Source: Rossellomorea aquimaris
Lineage (GTDB): Bacteria; Bacillota; Bacilli; Bacillales; Bacillaceae_B
Length of the DNA stretch: 64,000 nucleotides
Assembly (NCBI RefSeq): GCF_001877785.1
Contig: NZ_MINN01000117.1
Location: 124,001 to 188,000, forward strand
Reading direction: 5' to 3'
The position numbers and the translations under genes are program-made. Below, one piece after another: positions 1 to 10,200 of this stretch (positions are counted from its first letter, which is position 1; each line of letters opens with the position of its first letter). The notes under the pieces are model-generated. The model did no database searches. It was not told the DNA's origin and saw only the letters and a program-made list of their open reading frames with translations.

Positions 1-2
1 AA

Positions 3-30
3 ATCCCGCCATTTGATATTATGGCGGGAT
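3..30 (-). terminator. Terminator of the SDR gene
   Basis: A perfect 10-bp inverted repeat (ATCCCGCCAT / ATGGCGGGAT) with an 8-nt loop lies just past the stop codon of the minus-strand reductase gene. The T-tract on the minus strand runs off the window edge, so only its start is visible. Confidence 0.75.
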
Positions 31-45
31 GTTATTTTGTCTTAT

Positions 46-1110
46 TTAAATTACAGCTCTTCTATCTAAACCGTACCCGGCCCGGATAATCATCTCAATC
101 ATTTCTTCCGTCATGTTGAGGTGTCTAACATCAGTTCCCAGGATCAACTCCTGCGTATTCCGGTCATCAAATGAAAGGTTCCCCGCAAGATAAACTTTGA
201 ACACATCGATCAGACTATTGAGGCGAATCTCTTCCTCATCCAGCTGCTCATCCGAACTTTCCACAACAGACAAGCTGTGAAATTCGAGGGCTTCTTTCAG
301 CATCTGCAAGAGTTCGGCGTTTGTTGGCGGATTCGGATTTGTGATGTGATAGATTTTATTTTTTTCAGCTTTCTGTGGTGCCAGGCTCAGGATATCAGCG
401 ACATAGTCGACCGGAACCAGATTGGAAGTCCCGTCCTTGGCAGCCAGCAATCTGTATGTCCGGCTTTCGCTATTTTTCCTGGCCGTCTTTCTTTTAAAAA
501 CAGCCAGGGCACGCATGAATCCGTACAGTGTAAACTGTGAGTCAGCTTCCCCTGTTTTTGAATCGCCGACGATGATGGCCGGCCTGAAAATGGAAACGTC
601 CATTTTATGGCGGTAGCTGAAGACAAGATGTTCGGATTTCACTTTACTTTCTTCGTAAGGATTGTTGAATGTTCCGTCTGCAGGGTAAAGCTCTTCGACT
701 CCATGCGGGAGCGTCCCGACTGTGTAGGCCGTGCTTACATAATAAAACGTACTGGCGTTAAGTTGCGACGCCAACTCGAGAATATGTTTCGTGCCGTCAT
801 AGTTGGCTGCAAATAATTCGTCGCGTAAATCGAGATCGAATTTCACGAGTGCCGCCAGATGGTAGACTGCATCAACTTTATTGGTCAACCATTCGATGTC
901 TTCGGGTGACAGCCCTGCCATCGGCTGGGTGATATCTCCTTGATAGATATGGATCCTGCGCTGTTCTGCAGCCGGAAATGTATCGCGCAGAGTCTCCGCT
1001 TTCGCCACATTCCTGACTAAAATGAAGACTTCATTTTGTTTATCTTTTAATAAGTTCTTGATGAGCCTGCCCCCAAGAAAACCTGTAGCTCCTGTCAAAA
1101 ATAGATTCAA
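46..1110 (-). CDS. NAD(P)-dependent epimerase / thioester-reductase-like SDR protein
   Basis: A 354-residue extended short-chain dehydrogenase/reductase. The N-terminus carries the Rossmann motif TGATGFLGG (residues 7-15), and the active-site pair appears as YESKVKSE near residue 152 with an upstream STAYT. The sequence resembles the male-sterility/thioester-reductase branch (NAD_binding_4), which reduces acyl thioesters or acts on nucleotide sugars. The real substrate is not evident. The start is a TTG at 1110, preceded by AGGAGTG with a 6-nt gap. No membrane segment or signal peptide is seen, so the enzyme is probably cytoplasmic. It appears to be a single-gene transcript ending in the hairpin at 3-30. 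Confidence 0.8.
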   Translation of the reverse strand: MNLFLTGATGFLGGRLIKNLLKDKQNEVFILVRNVAKAETLRDTFPAAEQRRIHIYQGDITQPMAGLSPEDIEWLTNKVDAVYHLAALVKFDLDLRDELFAANYDGTKHILELASQLNASTFYYVSTAYTVGTLPHGVEELYPADGTFNNPYEESKVKSEHLVFSYRHKMDVSIFRPAIIVGDSKTGEADSQFTLYGFMRALAVFKRKTARKNSESRTYRLLAAKDGTSNLVPVDYVADILSLAPQKAEKNKIYHITNPNPPTNAELLQMLKEALEFHSLSVVESSDEQLDEEEIRLNSLIDVFKVYLAGNLSFDDRNTQELILGTDVRHLNMTEEMIEMIIRAGYGLDRRAVI

Positions 1111-1320
1111 CTAAATCACTCCTGATGTGTGTCGGTTCATAGATTTCCCCTATCATAGCATAATTCGGAGCAATTTTTGGTGAGGTTGAGGGATTTTACC
1201 GGCAGTTATGCGGATTTTCCCTCTCGAGGGAGGAGGTTTACCGCTGCATACTGGATTTATAGTTGATTAGGGTGTCTAGATTACTGGGGGGAGGGCCGGT
1301 CCATGGGGCTGCGGGAGCGG

Positions 1321-1430
1321 AATCTTTTAATTTTGCTCTGGAATCTTCGAATTCGACACGTTAATCTTTTAATTTCCACTTTTAATCTTCGAAACCCGCC
1401 CAATAATCTTTCGAACTCGCCAATTATTCC
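1321..1430. repeat. 21-bp helically phased array, copy 1
   Basis: The motif AATCTT(T/C)(T/G)AA begins at 1321, 1342, 1363, 1384 and 1405, an exact 21-bp period, with a degenerate sixth unit at 1426. The segments between motifs are not conserved among units. The whole block, with about 80 bp of flank including a hairpin remnant at 1482-1503, is duplicated at 1612-1818. It lies between the SDR gene and pbpC. The ORF that can be read through it has no ribosome binding site and is not believed. Confidence 0.85.
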
Positions 1431-1611
1431 GTCACTTAGAAAAATATGGAATAAACCCACCACTCCTCAACATCTAAAAACCTGCGAGAACCACCCGGCA
1501 GGCCAAATTGATCGGTTTGATGAAACCGCTAGATGATTGAATGCTTGTTTACTGGTTAAATGCTAATTTCATCGCTTATCAGGAGCTTAACCGCCCCGTA
1601 CAAGTACATTA

Positions 1612-1818
1612 ACATGGTCGCGGGAGCGGAATCTTTTAATTTTGCTCTGGAATCTTCGAATTCGACACATTAATCTTTTATTTCCATCATTAATCTTCGA
1701 AACCAGCCCAATAATCTTTCGATTTCGCCCATTATTTCGTCACTTGGAAAAATATAGAATCAGTCCACCCTACCCAAACACAAAAAAACCTGCCGAGAAC
1801 CACCCGGCAGGCCAAATT
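1612..1818. repeat. Direct repeat of the 1300-1513 block, array copy 2
   Basis: This is a diverged second copy of the preceding ~210-bp block. AATCTT units start at 1630, 1651, 1672, 1692 and 1713 (spacings 21, 21, 20, 21), so most phasing survived divergence. The copy ends in the intact hairpin at 1789-1811 that serves pbpC. Because the duplicated unit includes the terminator-like hairpin, the block was probably duplicated together with the 3' flank of pbpC. Confidence 0.85.
1789..1811 (-). terminator. Terminator of pbpC
   Basis: CCTGCCG and CGGCAGG pair around a 9-nt loop. On the minus strand the stem is followed by a run of T, ~48 nt past the pbpC stop. A decayed version of the same hairpin is at 1482-1503. 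Confidence 0.8.
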
Positions 1819-1858
1819 AAATCGCAACTACTATCAAATGCAAATTAACTCCATTCTA

Positions 1859-3859
1859 TCAGTAATTCGAATAAAACTTCTGCGCCACCTGAACCGTATG
1901 CGTGCTTCCGCCGCGGTCTTCCACGCCTTCGAGCATCATCGCAAGAATAAATTCGGGATTCTTCTGATCATAGGATACGAACCATCCGTTTTCTTTCCCT
2001 TTCGTACCCTGTTCAGCTTTAATCTCGGCTGTACCGGTTTTACCCGCGATTTCCTTACCGGACACTTGAGCTTTACCGGCGATTCCTTCAGAAACAACCT
2101 TCCTAAGATTCGTGCGCATCAGTTGTGACTGTTGGGGAGTCAGCAGGTCCTTCTTCCAGACGCCCTGCTCCTCATCCTTCAGGAGGACCGGTTTCATCAT
2201 GGTCCCGTCGTTTATGATGCCGCCATAGGCACTTGCAAGGTGGACGACGCTCATCAGGACTTCCCCCTGTCCGAAGGCCGAGTCGGCGAGCTGGATTTCC
2301 TTGGAGATTTTCCCGTCATTCGAAATTTGTGATTTTTCAATTGGATAGGACATCGGGATTTCTTCCCCGAATCCGAAGTCTTTCAGCCCTTTGATAAATG
2401 CTTCTGCACCCATCTCAAGTCCGACGCGTGCGAAGTAGATGTTGTCGGAGTACTTCAACCCGCTTTCCAAGTCGACCACGCTGTCATTATCAAATACGCG
2501 GACGACCTGATAACCGCCCCATGATTCGTCTTTTTGCCATCTCTTCCCTTTGATATCAAACGTTTTATTGGGATCGAGCTTGCCGGACTTCAAACCGACG
2601 GATGCGGTGATCGCCTTCATGGCAGATCCCGGTGAATACGTCTGATAGAAACGATTACGGAGCGGTTTGTCCGGGTCGTTATAAATCTTGTCATACTTGT
2701 CACCGGCCATTCCGAGTGCAAATTCATTGGGATCATAGGAAGGGACGCTCACAAGGGCCAATGCCTCTCCTGTTTTTGGATCGACAGCCGCTGCCGTTCC
2801 GACTTCGTCCTTCATCTGGTCATACAGTTTTTTCTGCATTTCGGCATCCAGTGTCAACGAGATATTTTCCCCGTCCTTCACTTCCTGTTCAGCCACCGGG
2901 GTTTCTTCGCCGTTCACTTTGGTGAGGTAGATACGCTGGCCGCTTTGACCGCGGAGCTTTTCTTCGTACACTTCCTCCGCCCCGCTTATACCGAGCAAGG
3001 ATTGAGCCGTGTACCCTTTATCCTTTAACTTTTCCAGTTTCTCCGCATTGATTTTGCCAAGATATCCTGTAATATGGGCAGTTGCTTCACCATAAGGATA
3101 CTGGCGTGCTTCCACTCGTTTCGAATAGAGTCCCGGCAGGTCGATGATATCCAGTGCAAGCGGCCGTTCGGATATCGGCAGCTTCTTGATCGGCACAAAA
3201 TATTCAGGCTTTACCCAGCTTTGACCTAATTCTTTCTGGATCGCTTCAGGCGACATCTCCAGGAGGGATGACAGTTTTTTCAGTTCGCTTTCGTTAAATT
3301 CACCTGGCACGATACCGATCTGGAAAGCCTCACCGTTGATAGCCAGCGGATTTTCATTCCGGTCATAAATTTCGCCGCGCTTGGCCGGGATGCTTTCAAC
3401 ACCGACTTTATCCCCTTCTTCCATGTCAGGGAGGATGAATGACGGGTCCCAATCGACAAACCAGTTCTCTTCATCGTCTTTTTTCTGTTTTTTCAGGGTG
3501 ACGGTTTCATCATAGGAAACCTCGCCCGCGAGTGTATTCATAGAGATTGTGACAGGGAATTCTGCTTCTTTTTCCTTGTCCCACTCTTTTTCGTCTTTCG
3601 GCTTTTTAAACTTGACCTTCAGATCCTTCACGGCCAAATCTTCATATATATCATTTGTCCGTTTTACGACATCTTCCTTTTTATAGGTTTCCTTTGCAGA
3701 AGTTGAAAGATAGGCATCGTACATCTTGTCAAATTTCTTGTCATTCCAAAGATCGACGTACTCTTTCAATCGATCGTCAGGCTGGGCTTTCTCCTGACAG
3801 CCTGCAATCAACATTCCCGCCGCAGCAACCAGACTAAGCAAGAACAATTTTTTTAACAT
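1859..3859 (-). CDS. pbpC: Penicillin-binding transpeptidase, PBP3/PBP2a-like lipoprotein
   Basis: A 666-residue class B penicillin-binding protein that cross-links peptidoglycan outside the membrane. The N-terminus is a lipoprotein signal with lipobox IAGC (Cys 21). It is followed by an NTF2-like MecA N-terminal domain (about 25-145), a dimerisation domain (about 155-310) and the transpeptidase domain. Catalytic motifs are visible: SAMK near residue 415 (SxxK), SDN near 473 and KTGT near 610. Length and domain order match Bacillus subtilis PbpC, about 668 residues. The ATG at 3859 has a GAGGGGG site, but about 12 nt away. It is monocistronic. Resemblance to MecA-type PBPs is family architecture and does not imply beta-lactam resistance. 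Confidence 0.9.
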   Translation of the reverse strand: MLKKLFLLSLVAAAGMLIAGCQEKAQPDDRLKEYVDLWNDKKFDKMYDAYLSTSAKETYKKEDVVKRTNDIYEDLAVKDLKVKFKKPKDEKEWDKEKEAEFPVTISMNTLAGEVSYDETVTLKKQKKDDEENWFVDWDPSFILPDMEEGDKVGVESIPAKRGEIYDRNENPLAINGEAFQIGIVPGEFNESELKKLSSLLEMSPEAIQKELGQSWVKPEYFVPIKKLPISERPLALDIIDLPGLYSKRVEARQYPYGEATAHITGYLGKINAEKLEKLKDKGYTAQSLLGISGAEEVYEEKLRGQSGQRIYLTKVNGEETPVAEQEVKDGENISLTLDAEMQKKLYDQMKDEVGTAAAVDPKTGEALALVSVPSYDPNEFALGMAGDKYDKIYNDPDKPLRNRFYQTYSPGSAMKAITASVGLKSGKLDPNKTFDIKGKRWQKDESWGGYQVVRVFDNDSVVDLESGLKYSDNIYFARVGLEMGAEAFIKGLKDFGFGEEIPMSYPIEKSQISNDGKISKEIQLADSAFGQGEVLMSVVHLASAYGGIINDGTMMKPVLLKDEEQGVWKKDLLTPQQSQLMRTNLRKVVSEGIAGKAQVSGKEIAGKTGTAEIKAEQGTKGKENGWFVSYDQKNPEFILAMMLEGVEDRGGSTHTVQVAQKFYSNY

Positions 3860-4145
3860 ATGTAACGTGAACCCCCTCGGTTTTCCTATTTCTAATTATT
3901 TCAAATTCATGAATCAATTTCAATTTAAATGTATTCCTGGTTCCAGGATGTATGTCCTGTACACACGATTCAGTCCATTCGTCCTTTCCATTTTCCACCT
4001 TCTTTTCCTCCCGTTCCTATTCCTTTTTTCAGTAAAACTGGTGCATATAAAGGAATATTTGTTATAATAGAATGTCGTAAGAGTAATAAGGAAAAAGATC
4101 CTAAGATTATATCTTGCAAATATTAATCGACAGGTGGAATGAAAT

Positions 4146-5111
4146 ATGAGTCAAAAACCTTACAGAGTACTTCTGTACTACAACTATGTAACAATCGAGA
4201 ATCCCGAGGAAGTGACAGCCGAGCATAAGGAATTATGCCAGGAGCTTGGGCTTATGGGACGCATCCTGATTTCTTCTGAAGGAATCAACGGAACATGCTC
4301 TGGTACGATTGAGCAGACGGATGCATATATGGAAGCGATGAAAAATCATCCATTATTCCATGACACAGTATTTAAAATCGACGAAGCGGATGAACATGCG
4401 TTCAAGAAATTGAAGGTGAAGCATCGTCCGGAGCTTGTGACACTTCGTCTTGAAGATGACGTGGATCCACATGAAATCACGGGTAAATACCTTGACCCGA
4501 AGGATTTCTACGAGCAGATCCAGCGCGAAGATACAATCGTTCTTGACGCCCGCAATGACTATGAATATGATCTTGGTCACTTCCGCGGCGCGATCAGACC
4601 TGATATCCGCAATTTCCGCGACCTTCCTGAATGGGTCCGTGAAAATAAAGAATTATTGGGCGATAAAAAGATCATCACCTACTGCACAGGCGGTATCCGC
4701 TGTGAGAAATTCTCAGGCTGGTTATTGAAAGAGGGCTTCGAGGATGTAGCACAGCTGCACGGAGGAATTGTCACTTATGGACAAGACCCTGAAGTGCAGG
4801 GTGACCTGTGGGATGGCCAGCTTTACGTGTTTGATGAGCGTATCGCCGTACCGGTCAACCGCAAAGAGCATGTCGTTGTCGGTAAGGACTATTTCGACGG
4901 TGAGCCTTGCGAACGCTACGTAAATTGCGCCCACCCGCCATGCAACAAGAAAATCCTTTGCTCAGAAGAAAACGAGCATAAATATATGAGAAGCTGCTCC
5001 GACGAGTGCCGCAGAAGCGAAGAAAACCGTTATATCATCGAACACGGCTTGACTGAGGAAGAAGTGGCTGAGCGTTTGGCAGTGATTGAAGCTGAAAAGC
5101 AGACTGTATAA
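4146..5111 (+). CDS. trhO: tRNA uridine(34) hydroxylase, rhodanese family
   Basis: A 321-residue protein of the TrhO/YbfQ family. It has an N-terminal acylphosphatase-like domain (about 1-95), a rhodanese domain (about 120-220) with the active-site loop YCTGGIRC holding the reactive cysteines, and a C-terminal Cys-rich region ([25 protein letters not shown]). Members hydroxylate U34 of certain tRNAs, using O2, as the first step to 5-methoxyuridine or related modifications. The start is the ATG at 4146 after ACAGGTGG. A TATAAT hexamer at 4063-4068 could be the -10 element, but no good -35 was found. Confidence 0.9.
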   Translation: MSQKPYRVLLYYNYVTIENPEEVTAEHKELCQELGLMGRILISSEGINGTCSGTIEQTDAYMEAMKNHPLFHDTVFKIDEADEHAFKKLKVKHRPELVTLRLEDDVDPHEITGKYLDPKDFYEQIQREDTIVLDARNDYEYDLGHFRGAIRPDIRNFRDLPEWVRENKELLGDKKIITYCTGGIRCEKFSGWLLKEGFEDVAQLHGGIVTYGQDPEVQGDLWDGQLYVFDERIAVPVNRKEHVVVGKDYFDGEPCERYVNCAHPPCNKKILCSEENEHKYMRSCSDECRRSEENRYIIEHGLTEEEVAERLAVIEAEKQTV

Positions 5112-5184
5112 TTAGAGAACAAGAATCAGACGCGCGGCCTGACGAGTCCGGATTTCGAATACAAAAACTTAATGAACATAGATT

Positions 5185-5223
5185 AGCAGTCTTATTCGCA
5201 ACTGAATGAGACTGCTTCTTTTT
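5185..5223 (+). terminator. Terminator of trhO
   Basis: AGCAGTCT...AGACTGCT inverted repeat followed by TCTTTTT, 74 nt after the trhO stop. Confidence 0.75.
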
Positions 5224-5389
5224 GTTGAAATGTCCTGAGTTTCAAACCCCTTTTAACATGGGTCGTACGTTTTGTCAGCATGAAACCCGTACACCATTCT
5301 AACTAGCAGAAGAAGGGTGTAATTATGAGGGGCAGATCAATGAAGCAGATATATTTTTCAATCTACTTTGTTGTGAGTAGCCTCTGACT

Positions 5390-5590
5390 TTTTTAATATG
5401 GGGAATTTTTTCCGTTATCCTGCAGAATCGTCTAGGTTTGGGGGATATAAGGAGAGTTTTTTCCGTTAAGGCAAGGTTAAAGGAGCGATTTTCATGCTTT
5501 GAGAGCAATTAGAGGGATTTTTTCCTCCTATTTACTCCCTATTTCATATTAATTCCTCAATAAGGGGATTTACTCCGCTTATTTTGATGG
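5390..5590. repeat. Intergenic palindrome array, inverted homologue at 52.3 kb
   Basis: This ~200-bp non-coding stretch carries repeated imperfect palindromes of the form GGGAA-TTTTTTCC, with TTTTTTCC at 5406, 5457 and 5518 and TTTACTCC at 5579. It is homologous, in inverted orientation, to 52270-52470. The shared blocks include TTCCGTTATCCTGCAGAATC versus TTCCGTAATCCTGCTGAATC, and TTCCGTTAAGGCAAGG followed by TTTTCATGCTTT. No ORF or transposase is associated with either copy. Confidence 0.75.
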
Positions 5591-5643
5591 TTAACTACTG
5601 TATATTAAGAATCCCCTGACCAGTGCTTATCTTGTAATAAAAA

Positions 5644-5672
5644 AATGCCTGGAGACAGATCCTCCAGGCATT
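5644..5672 (-). terminator. Terminator of the SGNH hydrolase gene
   Basis: Perfect 11-bp stem AATGCCTGGAG / CTCCAGGCATT with flanking A and T runs on both sides, so it could work in both directions. Confidence 0.85.
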
Positions 5673-5775
5673 TTTTCAATTCTTCTTAATTTTGGTACGG
5701 GCTGCGATACGAAAAATGATTTTCAAACATATTTTGCACCTTGAAACGGAACCCGTTACCCGATGCCAGTTCATT

Positions 5776-7005
5776 TTATTTAAACATTGAAAGGTCGACA
5801 GCTTCGGCCATTTTTTCATAACCGGCATCATTGGGGTGCAGATGATCCCCTGCATCATATTCAGGCAGGTACCGTTCAGGATCTTCAGGATCCCTCACCG
5901 CTTTGTCAAAATCAATGACTCCATCGAATTCACCGCTGGTCCTGATCCAGTCGTTGACCTCCTGGCGTACTTTTTCACCTTCTGCAGTGTATCTGCCAGA
6001 ACCTTTATATGGTGTTAAAGTTCCACCGTAAATCTTCAATCCCCTATCATGTGTTTTTTCAATGATTTCTTTCATTTTATCTATGATATCATCCGCACTG
6101 TATTCCGGATGATGTCTGATATCATTCAATCCTTGATGAAGAATGACCGACTTGATACCGGTTTGATCAAAAACGTCCCTCTCGATTCTTTCCAACGCAC
6201 TTTCTCCTTTGTCAGGAGTACTTTCTATCAATTGGTTGCCGGAAATGCCTGCATTTACGAGGGACATTGGGATATCCGATTGTTTCATCCGATTAGCAAG
6301 ATAATCCGGCCAGCGGTGGTCTGTATCCGGTGTTGAATGGTTTCCATTTGCAATGGAACTTCCCAGCACCACTATGGAACCTTTCATGGAAGAATCAGCC
6401 AACACGTTAACAGCATCCAGCCAGAACCATGATTGTTCATCTTGCTCGTATGCGCCAAAATCGCTGCTGCCTGCTTTATTTCCACTGGTGATATAATTTG
6501 TCTGCATTGAGCGGGGGTGCCAAGTGACTGGCCCTGTTTTTTCCCGGATAAAGACACTAACTGCCAATTTTCCATCGCTTCTCACTTTGAAATCGAGTGG
6601 GTCACTCCACTTGGTTTCACCAGCGGGGATGGTCACTTTTTCCTTGCCGTCGAAGGTTACCTTCTGATCCGTGTCCGACTCAACTTCAGGTCCCCCTTTT
6701 GAAACGGCTATATGTACTTGTTCCAATTTGAGCGCTTCCGGGGAAAAGACATTCGATAAACGGATTCTCACATTCTTGCCGTCTATGTGAGGCTTTACTA
6801 TCATCCGCACAGTCTGGTTGCTGAATCCCTCGTTCGAAATTCCGTCTTCCAAAGGTGCCTGCATGGATGAAGCCCAAGATCCTGTCCAGTTTCCTTTGCC
6901 CGCCTTATTCTCATTTACGCCTTTCCAGTCCCACCCGGTGGCTATACCAAAAGAAATAACGGCCAATAGGATGATGACGAATAAAGTAAAGGATATTCTT
7001 TTCAT
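5776..7005 (-). CDS. Secreted SGNH/GDSL-type hydrolase
   Basis: A 409-residue protein with an N-terminal hydrophobic segment (about 5-22) that could be a signal peptide or anchor. The catalytic domain starts near residue 205 with the block I motif VLGSSIANG (nucleophile Ser). A block III-like LNDIR follows (about 290), and the C-terminal DHLHPNDAGY supplies the Asp/His pair (block V). The ~170-residue N-terminal part is beta-rich and carbohydrate-esterase-like. The family deacylates sugars or hydrolyses small esters; the substrate cannot be read from the sequence. The start ATG at 7005 has GGGAAGG about 8 nt upstream. It is monocistronic. Confidence 0.85.
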   Translation of the reverse strand: MKRISFTLFVIILLAVISFGIATGWDWKGVNENKAGKGNWTGSWASSMQAPLEDGISNEGFSNQTVRMIVKPHIDGKNVRIRLSNVFSPEALKLEQVHIAVSKGGPEVESDTDQKVTFDGKEKVTIPAGETKWSDPLDFKVRSDGKLAVSVFIREKTGPVTWHPRSMQTNYITSGNKAGSSDFGAYEQDEQSWFWLDAVNVLADSSMKGSIVVLGSSIANGNHSTPDTDHRWPDYLANRMKQSDIPMSLVNAGISGNQLIESTPDKGESALERIERDVFDQTGIKSVILHQGLNDIRHHPEYSADDIIDKMKEIIEKTHDRGLKIYGGTLTPYKGSGRYTAEGEKVRQEVNDWIRTSGEFDGVIDFDKAVRDPEDPERYLPEYDAGDHLHPNDAGYEKMAEAVDLSMFK

Positions 7006-7177
7006 ACGTTCTGCCTTCCCATCACATATATTGATGTATCTTTATTATTTCAAAATTCCCCTTGTGTTCGCAGAGTCATTCCTACTTGTTTAAAAATACA
7101 AACGAATTTCCCAGAATGATGGTTAGTTTTTGTAGAAGTAGTGATTTTATCCACAAATGAACTGAGTAAATTAAAAA

Positions 7178-7206
7178 GAGAACCAACTGATCAACAGTTG
7201 GTTCTC
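7178..7206 (-). terminator. Terminator of the nuclease/5'-nucleotidase gene
   Basis: A 12-bp perfect stem GAGAACCAACTG / CAGTTGGTTCTC with a 5-nt loop. On the minus strand it is followed by TTTTT. Confidence 0.85.
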
Positions 7207-7230
7207 AAGGGTAATTCATTATTATTGAGA

Positions 7231-10200
7231 TTAAGGCTTACTGCACCATCCAAGCAGCTTGCACAGCCAATCCTTTATCTTCTTGATGATTTCATAAAAA
7301 TCATCTTCCCATCCGCCGTCACCGTCTCCCGGATCGTCCGAATCGTCAGGTTCTGCTTCCTGTACAATACGGTTCTCCACTTGTGGTGAGACAGGGCTGT
7401 TTTCTTCAAGATAATCCGTAAATACTTCGAAGTCGACAAGGAACAGATCTGTTTGGCGTCCTTCATCTTTCGCCTGTTTGAACATATCATAGCCGTCTCC
7501 GCCGTTCGCAGTGAAGGCGTTGGTCGCTACGCGGTATGTCTGTTCAGGATCGATTTCCTGGAATCCGTCAGCTGTTTTGACTTCAACAGACCAAACTCGT
7601 TCACCTGCAGGCTTGTTTACATCGTATTTGAAGTTGATTCCTGAAACCTGAAGGAATTCCCCAGGTGCGTCCTCACCTTCAACACGTGAAACGCTGTGCT
7701 CAAGTGCGTCAAGGATCTCTTGTCCTGTCAGGTCAAGTGTTACAAGCTGATTTCCGAATGGCATTGTTGTCAGCACTTCACCGAGGGTGATTTCACCTGC
7801 ATCGATCGAAGCGCGGATTCCTCCGCCATTTGTAACGCCGATATAAGTTTCCACGAACTCATTTGCTTTGGCAACCATTCCGTCTGCAATCAGGTTCCCA
7901 AGGTTTGTTTCTTTACGGCGTACATCTTGACGTTCCCCATCAAGGGCAACATCTGTCGAGCCTACAACTTCACTCTTCAATTCTTCAAGCGGAGCCTTGT
8001 ATTCCTGTACTTTAGCAAGTGCTTCGGCATCCTCTTCGTAATTTTCAAGATCAAGCACTTCACCTGAATGACCTGTTACGACACCATCAGAGTTGAAAGT
8101 AACATCCAACAGGCCTAGCAGATTCAGGTATTCACCCGCCTGCACGATAACTGTCGGCTCTTCCTTATCGATGACAACAGGCTCATCAAGAACCGTGTGA
8201 GAGTGGCCTCCGACAATGATATCAAGACCATCCACTGCTTCTGCAAGCTCTAAATCATGAGAATAGCCTAAGTGTGAAAGGACAATGATTTTGTTGACGC
8301 CTTCTTCTTTCAGCATATTGATGGTTGCAGTTGAACGCTCGACCGCATCCTCAAATACCACATTTTCTCCTGGATTAGAGATGAACGCTGTATCTGGAGT
8401 GGTCAATCCGAAGATTCCCACTTTTTCTCCATCTACTTCTTTGATAATCGCAGGATAGATGTTCCCGCCTTCTCCAGGCTTACCGATTTCATTCTTCACT
8501 AAAGGCTCTAAATCAGCGTCACCAGTTACGGTCACGTTTGACGATACCATCGGGAAGTTCATTTCTTTGATAAAATTAGCAAGTGTCTCTGAATCTTTAT
8601 CGAATTCATGATTCCCCAATGTCATGGCATCGAAGCCAAGTTCGTTCATGAACCAAAGATCCGCAAGACCTTCATATTGGCGGAAATACAATGTACCAGA
8701 GAATACATCCCCTGCATCAAGTAAAAGCGAATTCTCTTTTTCGGCACGGATCTCGTTCACTGCCGTGAATAAACGGGGATACCCTTCAACATGAGCATGT
8801 GAATCATTCGTATGCATGATGGAAAGGTCAAAGTCTTCGTTTGTTTCTTCTTCAGTAAAATCAAGCTGTGCAACAAGGGCATCGTGATCGCTCGCTCGTC
8901 CGTGTTCTTCCATATATGGAGAGTTGAAGTTCACGATGTCGAATTCAGCACCTGCTGCCAAACGGTTTGATACAAGCATATGATCAAGGACTTGCGCGTT
9001 ACCTTGGTATGTGTACGTGTATCGTTCGTTTTCAGGAAGAGTTTCAACAAGGTTTGTTAAAACGTCCCCTTTAAGTTTTTGAAGCGGATTGGAGAATTCA
9101 AAGTCATTTAAATCACCAAGTACGACAACATTTGCGTCTTCATTTTTCGTGTGGATGTCAGAAACGAAAGAGTTGATGACTTCTGCAATCTGCATACGCT
9201 GTGTTTCGCTTCCAAGAGTCGGAGGCTGATTTTTACCGAATAACGGCTCATCTCCGCCTTTGGAGTTGAAGTGGTTGTTGATGACAATCACTTCTTCACC
9301 ATTGAATTCGAATTCTGCAGCCAATGATTTACGGCTGTCTTCAAATGCTGGATTTGTCGGGTCGATTCTGCCCGGGTTAACAGTCAGTGATCCATCTTCG
9401 TAAGCAACAGCTGTTGTGGCATCGCCTTTTTGAGCTTCGGCAAGAGTCACGCGTTCAGGATTGTATAGATAGCCGACACGGATATTTCCACCTGGGACAC
9501 CGCCGTCTGTTTTATCCTGAGGAGCGATCTCGGTCCACGCGTACGTTGGTCCCCCGAAGCTTGCCACTGCATCGCTTAATGCTTTGTAGTTGGCATCCGC
9601 TTTAACCGTACCATCGTCAGTCGTTCCGCTTTCATCCAATACTTCTACAAGACCGATGATATCCGGAGAATTCAAGTTCTCCACCATTGATTTGGCAAGC
9701 TTGTCACGCTTTTCCGTGTCAGCTGCCGCGAAGTTTTCGATGTTGTATGCGGCAATGGATAATTCGTCGTTATCTTTTTCAATCGTCGTCACTTCCGGCG
9801 TAAACTCTCTTTCATTGAGTTCAGGAAGTTCATCTTCGTTCACAAGGATCTTGAAGTTGCTGAAGCCATAGCTGACTACACCATTTACTGTTCCGTTGAA
9901 TTGATCTCCCGTTTTCGCGACAAAATCACGGTTATCCAACAGAAGGAACATTCTTTCAGGATTCTGGTTTTCTTTAGTTAAAAGTGGAGCGCCTTCTTTT
10001 GTGTAGGCTTTCCCTTCAACTTGCTCAGTGATGACCGGAAGTTCGCCGTATTTTTGAGGTCCCGTGATCATTGGGTTTTCAAGTGCAACACGCATTCCTT
10101 CCAGGCTTTCGTAAAAATCGATGCCATCCTGCTGAGGATCAAATTCACCGAACTGATCGTTGTCAATCACTTCAGACGGAGGTGTAACATCTTCACCGAT

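Noticed and set aside
1303..1848. Two similar ORFs (77 and 68 codons) in the duplicated array
   Set aside because: Similarity follows from the 21-bp repeats; no ribosome binding sites, and the second copy has a 20-bp unit that changes frame.
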